Of a stretch of DNA of 37,523 nucleotides, positions 8,315 through 16,165 are shown piece by piece; the stretch's first letter is position 1, and the number at the start of each line of letters is the position of its first letter. The position numbers and the translations under genes are program-made. Location: assembly GCA_947629135.1 (NCBI GenBank), contig CANRCN010000005.1, positions 1 through 37,523 on the forward strand, given 5' to 3'. This DNA comes from an uncultured Bacilli bacterium (GTDB lineage: Bacteria; Bacillota_I; Bacilli_A; RF39; UBA660). The notes beneath the pieces are model-generated. The model was not told where the DNA came from. It worked only from the letters and a program-made list of their open reading frames with translations, and ran no database searches.

Positions 8315-9112
8315 AAATTCATAATAATATTCTTCAAAAGTTATATTATTTTCTTTAATATATTTTGCAATTTTATATCCAACGTATCTATAATGCCATG
8401 GTTCATATATATAGCCAGTTATATTTTCTTTATCTTTGGGATATCTTAAAATAAATCCGTATTTATAGGCATTTTCCTTCATCCAAGTAAATTCTTTAGT
8501 ATTTTCAAAATCTGTAAAAATTTTTGTAATATTGTCAAGATCTATTGCAAGACCTGTATGATGTTCTGAAAATCCTGGTCTAGCAGAGTAAGTATCAGCA
8601 TTGTTAATTCCATCACTTTTAGCATAATTTGAATAAAGATTAGCTTGATAATCATAAGTTCTATAAGTAGAAATAGCTCTTAAATTTAAGTTTTTCTTTT
8701 TAGCATCAGTTGCCATTTTAATAAAAGCATCCTTTGTATCTTTATCTAATTTCATTCCTTCTTTTGCAAAACTATCAACTGAAACTAAAGTAGGGACTTT
8801 AAAATTTTTACTTAAATAGTTATATTTATTAACAAGCATTAAAGGATTAAACTTAGTTACTTCCTTAGTATTTGTATAGAAACTATTATCAAGATTCATA
8901 TTAACTCTTAAAACAATATCTTTAGCAGTTAAATTAGGATAATTTAATTGATATTTTTTATATCTTTCTAAATATTCGTTTTTATAAAAGTTAAATTCTT
9001 GATATGGATTATTACGTTTTTCTTCATTAATTTTTTTATTATTATTTTTAATAACACATAAAGTTGCAACTATAATAATTAATACTATTAAAATAATCAT
9101 ACCTTTTTTCAT
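8300..9112 (-). CDS. VanY-type D-alanyl-D-alanine carboxypeptidase (M15B), membrane-anchored
   Basis: Zinc peptidase that trims the terminal D-Ala from peptidoglycan stem peptides. One N-terminal membrane segment (about 4-22) would place the enzyme outside the cell. The VanY domain (about 100-260) has the STYRTYDYQ stretch with Arg151, the SxHxxGxAxD motif at 182-191 (zinc ligands His184 and Asp191), and EPWH at 237-240 with catalytic Glu237 and zinc ligand His240. All catalytic residues are present. The ATG has AAAGGTGA upstream. The gene is divergent from rsmA. Its presence indicates a peptidoglycan cell wall. Confidence 0.9.
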   Translation of the reverse strand: MKKGMIILIVLIIIVATLCVIKNNNKKINEEKRNNPYQEFNFYKNEYLERYKKYQLNYPNLTAKDIVLRVNMNLDNSFYTNTKEVTKFNPLMLVNKYNYLSKNFKVPTLVSVDSFAKEGMKLDKDTKDAFIKMATDAKKKNLNLRAISTYRTYDYQANLYSNYAKSDGINNADTYSARPGFSEHHTGLAIDLDNITKIFTDFENTKEFTWMKENAYKYGFILRYPKDKENITGYIYEPWHYRYVGYKIAKYIKENNITFEEYYYEFLEKS

Positions 9113-9163
9113 ATAATCACCTTTTATATAATAATATGTTCTTGATAAAAAAATATTTCTTTT

Positions 9164-9193
9164 TTGTAATAAATAATAAATTTATGATATAAT
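9164..9193 (+). promoter_or_regulatory. Promoter of rsmA
   Basis: TTGTAA (9164-9169), an 18-bp spacer, and TATAAT (9188-9193) with an extended -10 TG at 9185-9186. It lies in the 101-base divergent gap between the carboxypeptidase gene and rsmA. Confidence 0.6.
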
Positions 9194-9213
9194 TGTTAGG
9201 AAAGGGTGATACT

Positions 9214-10005
9214 ATGCAAGATTTTAATTATAAAAAGTCTTTAGGTCAAAATTTCTTAAATGATAAAAATGTTTTAACAAGAATTGTTAAGTGTGTACCT
9301 TTTTATGATAATTCTTTAGTGGTTGAAATTGGTCCTGGAAGTGGTAATTTAACAAAAGAGTTAGCTAAAGTTGCAAATCATGTTCTTTGTTATGAAGTAG
9401 ATGAACGTTTAGAAAATGTTCTTGATGAAAACTTAAAGGAATTTCAAAATGTTCAAATAAAATATGAAGATTTTTTGAAAAGTGATATTGAAAATGATAT
9501 AAAAGATTATAAATATGATAGTTTATATTTAGTTGCTAATCTTCCTTATTATATAACAACTCCAATTATTGAAAAAATAATTACATCAGGTCTTGATTTT
9601 AAGTATATAACTGTTATGATTCAAAAGGAAGTGGGAGAACGTTTTAATGCTAAACCAGGAATGCGGGAATACAATTCTTTAACTGTTTATTTAAATTATT
9701 ATTTTGATATCAAAAAAGAGTTTATTGTATCAAGAAATTCATTTACACCTAAACCAAATGTTGATAGCATGGTAATATCTCTTATTAAAAAAGATAATTT
9801 ATTACCTTTAAAAGATGAAAAATTTTTTAATACTTTATTAAGAGATGCTTTTAAATATAAAAGAAAGAATATTAGAAATAATTTAAAAAATTATGATTTA
9901 GATAAAGTTTTAGAAGTATTAAGTAAGTATGATTATGACTTAACAGTAAGAGCTGAAGAACTTAGTTTAGAAATATTTGTAGAACTTGCTAATTATTTAA
10001 GATAG
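9214..10005 (+). CDS. rsmA: 16S rRNA (adenine-N6)-dimethyltransferase RsmA/KsgA
   Basis: Dimethylates the two adjacent adenines in the 3'-terminal helix of 16S rRNA during small-subunit maturation. The 263 residues have the family start KKSLGQNFL, SAM motif EIGPGSGNLT (38-47), the acidic SAM-ribose motif YEVDERL (60-66), and catalytic NLPYY (109-113), followed by a C-terminal helical domain. I use the ATG at 9214 because AAGGGTGAT is 5 bases upstream; an in-frame TTG at 9193 overlaps the promoter -10. The next gene starts 11 bases after the stop, suggesting an operon. In Bacillus rsmA is followed by yabG and veg, which here lie about 5 kb downstream. Confidence 0.95.
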   Translation: MQDFNYKKSLGQNFLNDKNVLTRIVKCVPFYDNSLVVEIGPGSGNLTKELAKVANHVLCYEVDERLENVLDENLKEFQNVQIKYEDFLKSDIENDIKDYKYDSLYLVANLPYYITTPIIEKIITSGLDFKYITVMIQKEVGERFNAKPGMREYNSLTVYLNYYFDIKKEFIVSRNSFTPKPNVDSMVISLIKKDNLLPLKDEKFFNTLLRDAFKYKRKNIRNNLKNYDLDKVLEVLSKYDYDLTVRAEELSLEIFVELANYLR

Positions 10006-10016
10006 GATGTGATAGT

Positions 10017-11123
10017 ATGTTAAAACCTGATTATGATAGAAGTATTTTATCAATAAGCTCTTCCATTTTAAAAAAGTATGGATTAGTTGGTAATTATCTT
10101 TCTTTAAAAGAATTAGATAAAGAATTAGAAGGAGATTATAAGAATATAGTTTTATTGATTTTAGATTGTATGGGTTCTGAAATTTTAGAATTACATCAAG
10201 AAGAAACTAAGTTTTTAAGAAGTCATTTATTAACTAATGTAACTTCAGTTTTTCCACCTACAACTGCCGCAGCAACTACAGCATATCACTCAGGATTATC
10301 TCCTTTAGAATCTGGTTGGGTAGGCTGGATGCCTTATTTTAAAGAGTATGATCGAATGATTGAATTATTTTCAGGATGTGACTTTTATACTGGTGAAAAT
10401 ATTGTTAAAAATGGAGAAATAAATTGTCTTAAATATGAAACTATATATGATAAAATAATTAAGAAAAATAAAGATGTTAAATTTACAAAAGTATTTCCAG
10501 ATTTTGAAAGAGATGATAATTCTTTTGAAAAAATAGTTGATGGTATAAAGACTGTTTGTAATAATTCTTGTAAGAATATAATTTCAGCTTATTGGACTGA
10601 ACCTGACAGTTCTATTCATAAATATGGAACCAAAAGTTTAGAAGTAGCTAAACAATTAAAAAATATAAATGATAATTTAGAGAATTTAGTTAAAGAATTA
10701 AAAAATACAATTTTAATTATTTCAGCTGATCATGGTGGAAAAGATGTTGAAGTTGTTTATTTAAATGAATATAAAGATATTGATGATTGTTTAATAAGAC
10801 CTCCATCAATAGAATCTAGATTTGTTTCGTTTTTTGTAAAAGATGATAAAAAGGAAGAGTTTAAAAAATTAATTATTAACAATTTTGGGGATAAATTTTT
10901 AATTTATTCAAAAGAAGAATTTTTTAAATTAGGACTTTTAGGACGAGGTGTAAAACATCCTAGAATTGATGATTTTATTGGAGATTTTATTTTAATTGGT
11001 GATAGTAATTTAGATATTAGATATATTATAGATGATAAGAGAAAGAAAATAGTAAAAGGAGATCATAGTGGTATTACTAAAGAAGAAATGATGGTGCCTG
11101 TTATAGTTATAAAAGAAAAATAA
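10017..11123 (+). CDS. Alkaline-phosphatase-superfamily phosphodiesterase or phosphohydrolase
   Basis: Predicted two-metal hydrolase of the type I phosphodiesterase/nucleotide pyrophosphatase group. The 368 residues show the superfamily metal-site pattern: Asp50 (LLILDCMG), the nucleophile region PPTTAAATTA (80-89, Thr82 or Thr83), Asp197 and His201 (EPDSSIHKYG), Asp238/His239 (SADHGG), and a final GDHSG near residue 350. No signal peptide is present, so it is probably cytoplasmic. It follows rsmA at 11 bases and may be cotranscribed. The substrate is unknown; the nucleotide-pyrophosphatase and phosphopentomutase-like branches share this pattern, and I cannot choose between them. Confidence 0.75.
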   Translation: MLKPDYDRSILSISSSILKKYGLVGNYLSLKELDKELEGDYKNIVLLILDCMGSEILELHQEETKFLRSHLLTNVTSVFPPTTAAATTAYHSGLSPLESGWVGWMPYFKEYDRMIELFSGCDFYTGENIVKNGEINCLKYETIYDKIIKKNKDVKFTKVFPDFERDDNSFEKIVDGIKTVCNNSCKNIISAYWTEPDSSIHKYGTKSLEVAKQLKNINDNLENLVKELKNTILIISADHGGKDVEVVYLNEYKDIDDCLIRPPSIESRFVSFFVKDDKKEEFKKLIINNFGDKFLIYSKEEFFKLGLLGRGVKHPRIDDFIGDFILIGDSNLDIRYIIDDKRKKIVKGDHSGITKEEMMVPVIVIKEK

Positions 11124-11142
11124 GATTTAGAAAATAAAATGT

Positions 11143-11171
11143 TTGCTTTTTAGAATTTTTTATGTTAAAAT
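11143..11171 (+). promoter_or_regulatory. Promoter of the T-box-valS unit
   Basis: TTGCTT (11143-11148), a 17-bp spacer, and TAAAAT (11166-11171) with an extended -10 TG at 11163-11164. Transcription should begin near 11178, just before the T-box leader. Confidence 0.7.
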
Positions 11172-11177
11172 ATAGTA

Positions 11178-11391
11178 AATCCAAAGAGATTGAGGAGTAT
11201 ATTATTTGAATTTTAAGAGAGTTAGTGGTTGGTGAAAACTAATAAGGAGAATAATAGAAGGTAGCAATTAAGGAGTATATCTGAAATTAAAGTAAGATAT
11301 AATGTTAATCGCATTAAGATTTTAAAGGTAATTAATAATTACAAATTAAGGTGGTACCACGAGACTTCGTCCTTTAGGATGAGGTCTTTTT
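11178..11391 (+). promoter_or_regulatory. T-box riboswitch (valine) controlling valS
   Basis: A leader RNA that binds uncharged tRNA and then antiterminates. The Stem I AGAGAG and GGTTGGTG elements lie around 11215-11235. The T-box core AAGGTGGTACCACG is at 11348-11361. The terminator stem GACTTCGTCC / GGATGAGGTC is at 11363-11372 and 11377-11386, followed by T residues to 11391. The likely specifier codon is GTA (valine) at 11261-11263, followed by a purine. The variable base of TGGN is T, which would pair with the A73 discriminator of tRNA-Val. The downstream gene is a valyl-tRNA synthetase, which agrees. The specifier position was judged by eye without a fold. Confidence 0.93.
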
Positions 11392-11425
11392 ATATGAAAA
11401 GTGCAAAAGAAAGGAAATGATAAAA

Positions 11426-13849
11426 ATGTTAGATAAAAAATATAATGCACAGGAAAAAGAAAATAAATGGTTAGAATACTGGAAAGAAAATAAAATTTAT
11501 GAGTTTAAGCCTGATAAAAGAAAAGTTTTTTCAATTGATACTCCACCTCCAACTGTAAATGGTAAGATTCATATTGGACATATTTTTTCATACTCTCAAA
11601 CAGAAATGATAGCAAGATATAAAAGATTAAGAGGATATAATATCTTTTACCCATTTGGCTTTGATGATAATGGATTACCAAGTGAAAGATTAGTTGAAAA
11701 AGAACAAGGTAAAAAAGCTCATGAAATAGGCCGAGAAGAGTTTTCAAGACTTTGTTATGAGACAACTGATAAATATGAAGAAGAATTTCAAACTTTATTT
11801 AGTAAATTAGGAGTAAGTACTGATTGGGATATTCATTATAAAACGGTAAGTCCTAAAACAATTAAGATTAGTCAAATGTCATTTTTAGATTTAATTGAAA
11901 AGGGACACTGTTATCATAAAGAAAGTCCAGCTTTATGGTGTAATGAATGTTTAACTTCTATTGCTCAAGCTGAACTTGAAACGAAAACAATTAAAACCAC
12001 ATTTAATTATATTAATTTTAAAACAGTTGAAGATGGGGAAGAATTTACAATAGCAACAACAAGACCAGAATTGTTACCAGCTATAGTATGTGTATTTGTA
12101 AATCCTGATGATGATAAACATAATCATTTAATTGGAAAAACGGCTCATATTCCAGTAATTGATGTAGAAGTTCCAATTATGGCTGATGAGAAAGTTGCTA
12201 TTGATAAAGGTACAGGAGTAGTTATGTGTTGTACTTTTGGAGATCAAACTGATATTGAATGGTGGAAGAAATATAATTTACCTTTAAAATACATTTTTAC
12301 TGATAATGGTCGTATTATTGACGAAGTTCCTAATTATGGTGGAATGAAAATAAAGGAAGCTAGAAAGAAAATCATAGAAGATTTACAAGATGGTGGATAT
12401 ATTGTTAAAATTGAAGAATTAGAACATGAAGTACAAACTCATGAAAGATGTGGTAAGGAAGTAGAATACTCTGTTATGAAACAATGGTTTATTGATATTA
12501 TGAACCATAAAAAGGATTTCATTAAAATTGGAAATGAAATTAATTGGTATCCAGAACATATGCATTCAAGATATGAGGAATGGGTAAACAATATTGCTTG
12601 GGATTGGTGTATTTCAAGACAAAGATATTTTGGAGTTCCTTTTCCTGTTTGGTATTGTGAAGATTGTGGAGAGCCAATATTTGCTAAAAAAGAAGACTTA
12701 CCAGTAAATCCTTTAGTAGATTCTCCAAGTCAAAAAGAATGTCCAAAATGTAAATGTAAGAAGTTTATCCCTGAAACTGATGTAATGGATACTTGGGCTA
12801 CTTCATCAGTTACTCCTTTAATAAATATGAGATATGGTGAAAAAGATAATTATGAAGACATATTAAGACCAATGAGTTTAAGAACTAATGCTTCAGATAT
12901 AATTAGAACTTGGGATTTTTATACAATTGTAAAAAGTTTCTATCATTTTGGAGAAAGACCTTGGGATAATGTTATGATATCTGGTTTTGTAATGGCAAAC
13001 AAGGGTGAGAAGGTTAGTAAATCAAAAAGTAATAGTAAACAAGAACCTTTAAAATTAATTGAAGAATATTCTGCAGATGTTATAAGATATTGGGCTGGTT
13101 CAGGAAGACTTGGAACTGATATGTTATTTAGTGAAGAAACTTTGCTTAGAGGTCGTAAGCTAATTAATAAAATATGGAATGTATCAAAATTTATAGAAAT
13201 GCATTTAGCTGATTATAAAGATAAAAAGTTTGATGATTTTGAATATATTGATAAATGGATTTTAGGAACTTTTGAAGAAATGGAAAAAGGATTTATAAAA
13301 TATTTAGATGATTTTGAAGTGGGACTTGCTTTAAATCATTTAGAAAAGTTCTTTTGGAATTTCTGTGATAATTATATAGAAATAGTAAAACATAGATTAT
13401 ATAGACCAGAAGAATTTGGAGAAATCAAAAGATATTCAGGCCAAAAAACAGTTTATCTAATTCTTTACAAATTATTACAAGATTTTAGTATTTTCTTCCC
13501 ATATATTACTGAAGAAATTTATCAAGAATTGTATCATGATAAAAAATCAATTCATATAACCGAAATTAAGCCTTTAACGTTTAATTTTAAAGATGAAATT
13601 AAAAATGGTAATGCTATAGTTGATATTATAAGTATGGCAAGAGGAGAAAAATCAGATAAGAATGTTTCATTAAAAACTCCTATTAAAAATTTAGAATTAT
13701 CTTTAAATAAAGAGTTAAAAGAAGCAATTGAATTATCTATAAAAGATTTTAAAGCAACCTTATTTATTCAAAATTTAAAAATGAATGAAATAAAGAAAGA
13801 TTATAAAATTAAGAACATTGAATTGGAAATTGAAAATACTGATAATTAA
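11426..13849 (+). CDS. valS: Valyl-tRNA synthetase
   Basis: Class I aminoacyl-tRNA synthetase that charges tRNA-Val and edits misactivated threonine. The HIGH motif is at 49-52 (PPTVNGKIHIGH), the editing domain holds TTRPELLPA, the WCISRQRYFG stretch follows, and the KMSKS motif appears as KVSKS at about 529-533. Cysteine pairs (CEDCGEPI and CPKCKC) mark a zinc-binding insert. At 807 residues it is shorter than the roughly 880 of B. subtilis and ends soon after the anticodon-binding domain, so it may lack much of the C-terminal coiled-coil arm. The ATG at 11426 has AGGA 10 bases upstream; another in-frame ATG lies at 11417. Confidence 0.93.
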   Translation: MLDKKYNAQEKENKWLEYWKENKIYEFKPDKRKVFSIDTPPPTVNGKIHIGHIFSYSQTEMIARYKRLRGYNIFYPFGFDDNGLPSERLVEKEQGKKAHEIGREEFSRLCYETTDKYEEEFQTLFSKLGVSTDWDIHYKTVSPKTIKISQMSFLDLIEKGHCYHKESPALWCNECLTSIAQAELETKTIKTTFNYINFKTVEDGEEFTIATTRPELLPAIVCVFVNPDDDKHNHLIGKTAHIPVIDVEVPIMADEKVAIDKGTGVVMCCTFGDQTDIEWWKKYNLPLKYIFTDNGRIIDEVPNYGGMKIKEARKKIIEDLQDGGYIVKIEELEHEVQTHERCGKEVEYSVMKQWFIDIMNHKKDFIKIGNEINWYPEHMHSRYEEWVNNIAWDWCISRQRYFGVPFPVWYCEDCGEPIFAKKEDLPVNPLVDSPSQKECPKCKCKKFIPETDVMDTWATSSVTPLINMRYGEKDNYEDILRPMSLRTNASDIIRTWDFYTIVKSFYHFGERPWDNVMISGFVMANKGEKVSKSKSNSKQEPLKLIEEYSADVIRYWAGSGRLGTDMLFSEETLLRGRKLINKIWNVSKFIEMHLADYKDKKFDDFEYIDKWILGTFEEMEKGFIKYLDDFEVGLALNHLEKFFWNFCDNYIEIVKHRLYRPEEFGEIKRYSGQKTVYLILYKLLQDFSIFFPYITEEIYQELYHDKKSIHITEIKPLTFNFKDEIKNGNAIVDIISMARGEKSDKNVSLKTPIKNLELSLNKELKEAIELSIKDFKATLFIQNLKMNEIKKDYKIKNIELEIENTDN

Positions 13850-13864
13850 AAATTATTCATATAT

Positions 13865-14043
13865 TCTAAATAAAATAGTTGGCATATAATCTCATGGAGA
13901 TGATTATATGCCATTTAATATTGGAGATTTAGTAACTAGAAATTCATATAATAATGATACGGTATTTAAGATGGTTGATAATGATTCAGGAGTTGCCTAT
14001 TTAAAAGGTGTAAATATTAAACTTTTGGCAGATTCAGAACTTA
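13865..14043 (+). repeat. Duplicated yabG leader and 5' end, copy 1
   Basis: This segment matches 15050-15228: the AT-rich leader, the start-codon hairpin and about 42 codons align with mostly silent or conservative changes. It is on the same strand. The YugP-like gene lies between the copies. The ends were judged by eye. Confidence 0.8.
13881..13912 (+). promoter_or_regulatory. Start-codon hairpin, copy 1
   Basis: GGCATATAAT (13881-13890) and ATTATATGCC (13903-13912) form a perfect 10-bp stem. CAT (13893-13895) and ATG (13900-13902) extend it past a two-base bulge, leaving GGAG (13896-13899), the Shine-Dalgarno, as the apical loop. The start ATG (13908-13910) lies in the 3' arm. It is the same structure as at 15066-15097. 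Confidence 0.6.
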
Positions 14044-14141
14044 AGGTTGTATTGGTAAAGAAAAAAGAAATCTTTCGATTCCTTTTTGATTTTGCCTTTA
14101 TGATAGATTATTCTAATTATTTGAATTATTATTTTGTATAA
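13908..14141 (+). pseudogene. Truncated duplicate of yabG (N-terminal fragment)
   Basis: The first 42 or so residues (MPFNIGDLVTRNSY through LLADSE) are about 85% identical to the YabG at 15093. Homology then stops and the frame runs on for about 35 unrelated residues ending in NYYFV. The last 29 bases overlap the 3' end of the convergent YugP-like gene. Only the N-terminal beta-rich domain remains and the catalytic part is absent, so it is probably a remnant. A short product made from the intact start is possible. Confidence 0.75.
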
Positions 14142-14922
14142 TGGCTACAATTTGTAGAATTCTATAAATAAGCTCTAGTAAGGAAATAATCATATCATTT
14201 ACATATTGAATGTTATATAATTTATATAATTTCTTTAGCATTTTTAATTCTTCATCTGTTGCCATTTTGCCATCTTTTAAAACCTCATAGGCTTTATTTT
14301 GGGCTTTAATTTCGGTTTTTAATACTTTGATTGACATTACAAATGAAACTAAATATAAAACTAAGCCTAAAGAAGCGAATAACATTGTAAATGTGAAATT
14401 TTGACTTTTCATAACTAGAATATCGATTAATACACCTATGATGATAAGTGGAAGAAATGCCAAGGGTCCAAAATAGATAATAGGTGTTAATTTAATTCTT
14501 GATTTCATATCAGGATCATTTTCTTTATCAAGAATAGCTAAGCAAGACTTTTGAGATGCCATAGCTAAGGAAGATACGGAACTTTTCTTCCACGTTAATC
14601 GTCTTAATCTTACTTTCTTGAAAAAATGACTATAACTATTTCCAAAAAGTATAGAACCACTTGATTTAACTTTTATATGTTCTAGTCCATTTTCATCTAA
14701 GATTTTTCTAGCAATTTTTTCGCCTGTCATATTTAAGCTATTTTGTTTTTTATTGTACTTATGATATTTAATAGCTAAAACAATTTGAACGATAAAAGCA
14801 ACTATAGATACAATTGCAATTAAAGTTAAAATTATTCCCATTGAAATAATTATGGTATCAGATACGTTATTTAGGCTATATCCAAAAGAGGTTTCTACTA
14901 TTTCTCTAAAAGTTTCCACCAT
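14113..14922 (-). CDS. YugP-like membrane protein lacking the zinc-protease motif
   Basis: The 269-residue layout follows the YugP zinc metallopeptidase family (PF04298): an N-terminal membrane helix (about 25-51), the stretch MTGEKIARKILDENGL (65-80) typical of the family, membrane segments (about 148-170 and 178-200), and a helical C-terminus. The HEVGH of active members falls, by alignment, on QKSCL (124-128), and the upstream DHYDP stretch has also changed. Catalytic and zinc ligands are therefore gone, while a Glu in TEIKAQ (204), near the family's EFNAS, survives. The frame is intact, with a SigA-type promoter and AAAGGAG. It looks like a maintained pseudoprotease; the family assignment comes from memory of YugP. 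Confidence 0.7.
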   Translation of the reverse strand: MVETFREIVETSFGYSLNNVSDTIIISMGIILTLIAIVSIVAFIVQIVLAIKYHKYNKKQNSLNMTGEKIARKILDENGLEHIKVKSSGSILFGNSYSHFFKKVRLRRLTWKKSSVSSLAMASQKSCLAILDKENDPDMKSRIKLTPIIYFGPLAFLPLIIIGVLIDILVMKSQNFTFTMLFASLGLVLYLVSFVMSIKVLKTEIKAQNKAYEVLKDGKMATDEELKMLKKLYKLYNIQYVNDMIISLLELIYRILQIVAIIQNNNSNN

Positions 14923-14946
14923 ATATTTTTACTCCTTTCTTTGAAT

Positions 14947-14975
14947 ATTATACTTTTTTTGTCAAGTTTAGTCAA
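14947..14975 (-). promoter_or_regulatory. SigA-type promoter of the YugP-like gene
   Basis: On the minus strand TTGACT (14975-14970), a 17-bp spacer, and TATAAT (14952-14947). This is close to consensus, suggesting vegetative expression rather than sporulation control. Confidence 0.75.
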
Positions 14976-15049
14976 TAAAATTGCTAACTTGAGTTTCGTA
15001 TTTTTTAAATCTTTTATATAATAGGAAAGTTCGTTAAAATATAGTTATT

Positions 15050-15228
15050 CTAAAATAAAAAAGTTGGCATATAATTTCATGGAGATGATTATATGCCGTT
15101 TAATATTGGAGATTTAGTAACAAGAAATTCCTATGACAACGATACAGTTTTCAAGATACTTGATATTGACTCTGGAATAGCTGTCTTGAAGGGGGTTAAT
15201 ATTAGACTTTTAGCAGATGCCGAAGTGT
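15050..15228 (+). repeat. Duplicated yabG leader and 5' end, copy 2 (intact gene)
   Basis: Partner of the segment at 13865-14043. Here the reading frame continues into full-length yabG, so this is probably the original copy. Confidence 0.8.
15066..15097 (+). promoter_or_regulatory. Start-codon hairpin of yabG, copy 2
   Basis: GGCATATAAT (15066-15075) pairs perfectly with ATTATATGCC (15088-15097). CAT (15078-15080) pairs with ATG (15085-15087) beyond a TT bulge, leaving GGAG (15081-15084) as a tetraloop. The ribosome site is thus displayed in the loop and the start codon (15093-15095) is buried in the stem. The structure suggests translational control. A DNA operator is an alternative. Confidence 0.6.
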
Positions 15229-15869
15229 CGGATTTAAAGAAAGTTGAAGTTAATAAAAATATAAAAGATGATCAAGTTTTCTTAGACAGATTTCAAGTTA
15301 ATTTAGATAGAAATGAATATTTCTATTTGCCTGGAAAGGTTTTACATATTGATGGAGACGAAGAATATTTAGAAAGATGCATGGAATTTTATAAGAATGT
15401 TCATGTTAAGGCAATTGGAGTTCGAATTAAGGAAGATGAAATTAGTAGTAATATTAAAAAATTATTAGAAGAATATAATCCAGATATTTTAGTAATAACA
15501 GGACATGATGCTTATTATAAAAAATTAGGTAATCTTGATGATAATGACAATTATAAAAATACAATTAATTTTATTAAAAGTGTTAAGGAAGCTAGAAAAT
15601 ATGAAAATCATGATAGTTTAATTATTATTGCAGGTGCTTGTCAATCAAATTATGAAGAATTAATTAAAGCTGGAGCTAATTTTGCTAGTAGTCCAAAACG
15701 GATTAATATTCATGCATTAGATCCAGCCATTATTGCTTCAAGTGTTGCTTTAAGTGATAAAAATAAACCAATTGATTTAATAGGAATTTTAGAAAAAACA
15801 AAATATGGTTCTAAAGGAATTGGGGGTATTATTACAAATGGAACTATGTATGTGGGGTATCCAAGATGA
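15093..15869 (+). CDS. yabG: Sporulation-specific protease YabG
   Basis: In Bacillus and Clostridioides YabG is a mother-cell protease that processes spore coat and cortex proteins. The 258 residues (about 290 in B. subtilis) have the N-terminal beta-rich domain (1-45, IGDLVTRNSY), then a Rossmann-like part with FYLPGKVLHIDGD, LVITGHDAYY, IIIAGACQSNYEELIKAGANFASSP (given here across 20-residue pieces of the same stretch) and the closing GIGGIITNGTMYVGYPR. The Shine-Dalgarno GGAG is 8 bases before the ATG. The gene overlaps veg by ATGA. The rsmA-yabG-veg neighbourhood is typical. It supports, together with spoVA, a spore-forming lineage. Confidence 0.93.
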   Translation: MPFNIGDLVTRNSYDNDTVFKILDIDSGIAVLKGVNIRLLADAEVSDLKKVEVNKNIKDDQVFLDRFQVNLDRNEYFYLPGKVLHIDGDEEYLERCMEFYKNVHVKAIGVRIKEDEISSNIKKLLEEYNPDILVITGHDAYYKKLGNLDDNDNYKNTINFIKSVKEARKYENHDSLIIIAGACQSNYEELIKAGANFASSPKRINIHALDPAIIASSVALSDKNKPIDLIGILEKTKYGSKGIGGIITNGTMYVGYPR

Positions 15870-16090
15870 TATCAAAGATAAAAAATGATTTAGAAAAAGA
15901 AATTGGTAAACCTTTACATTTTAGATTTAATGGAGCTAGAAATCAAATTGAAGAATTTGAAGGATGTATAGAGAATACTTATAACTTTATATTCACGATA
16001 AAAACAATAGGTGATACTGAAAGAATTAAATCATTTACTTATAGTGACATTTTAACTTTAAATTTAGAAATTTTAGACTTAAAAGATTGA
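15866..16090 (+). CDS. veg: Veg family protein
   Basis: A small protein of 74 residues matching Veg, which in B. subtilis stimulates biofilm matrix expression. It shows the family pattern: a helical start, the GKPLHFRFNGARN stretch, a beta-rich middle, and the near-invariant FTYSDILT before the C-terminus. It begins in the last four bases of yabG, so the two should be cotranslated. A strong terminator follows. In B. subtilis veg has its own strong promoter; none is evident here. Confidence 0.88.
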   Translation: MISKIKNDLEKEIGKPLHFRFNGARNQIEEFEGCIENTYNFIFTIKTIGDTERIKSFTYSDILTLNLEILDLKD

Positions 16091-16102
16091 AATGATTAAG
16101 AA

Positions 16103-16135
16103 AAGGAGAAATTACTTTAAATTTCTTCTTTTTTT
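16103..16135 (+). terminator. Terminator of yabG-veg
   Basis: AAGGAGAAATT (16103-16113) pairs with AATTTCTTCTT (16120-16130) with one G-T pair, followed by a T run to 16135. Confidence 0.82.
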
Positions 16136-16165
16136 AGATATAATATAGTTGATTGAGGTGGTTAG

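Noticed and set aside
15068-15075. CATATAAT before yabG as a sigma-K/sigma-E type -10 box
   Set aside because: Transcription would start at about 15082, inside the Shine-Dalgarno. The bases are better explained as the 5' arm of the start-codon hairpin.
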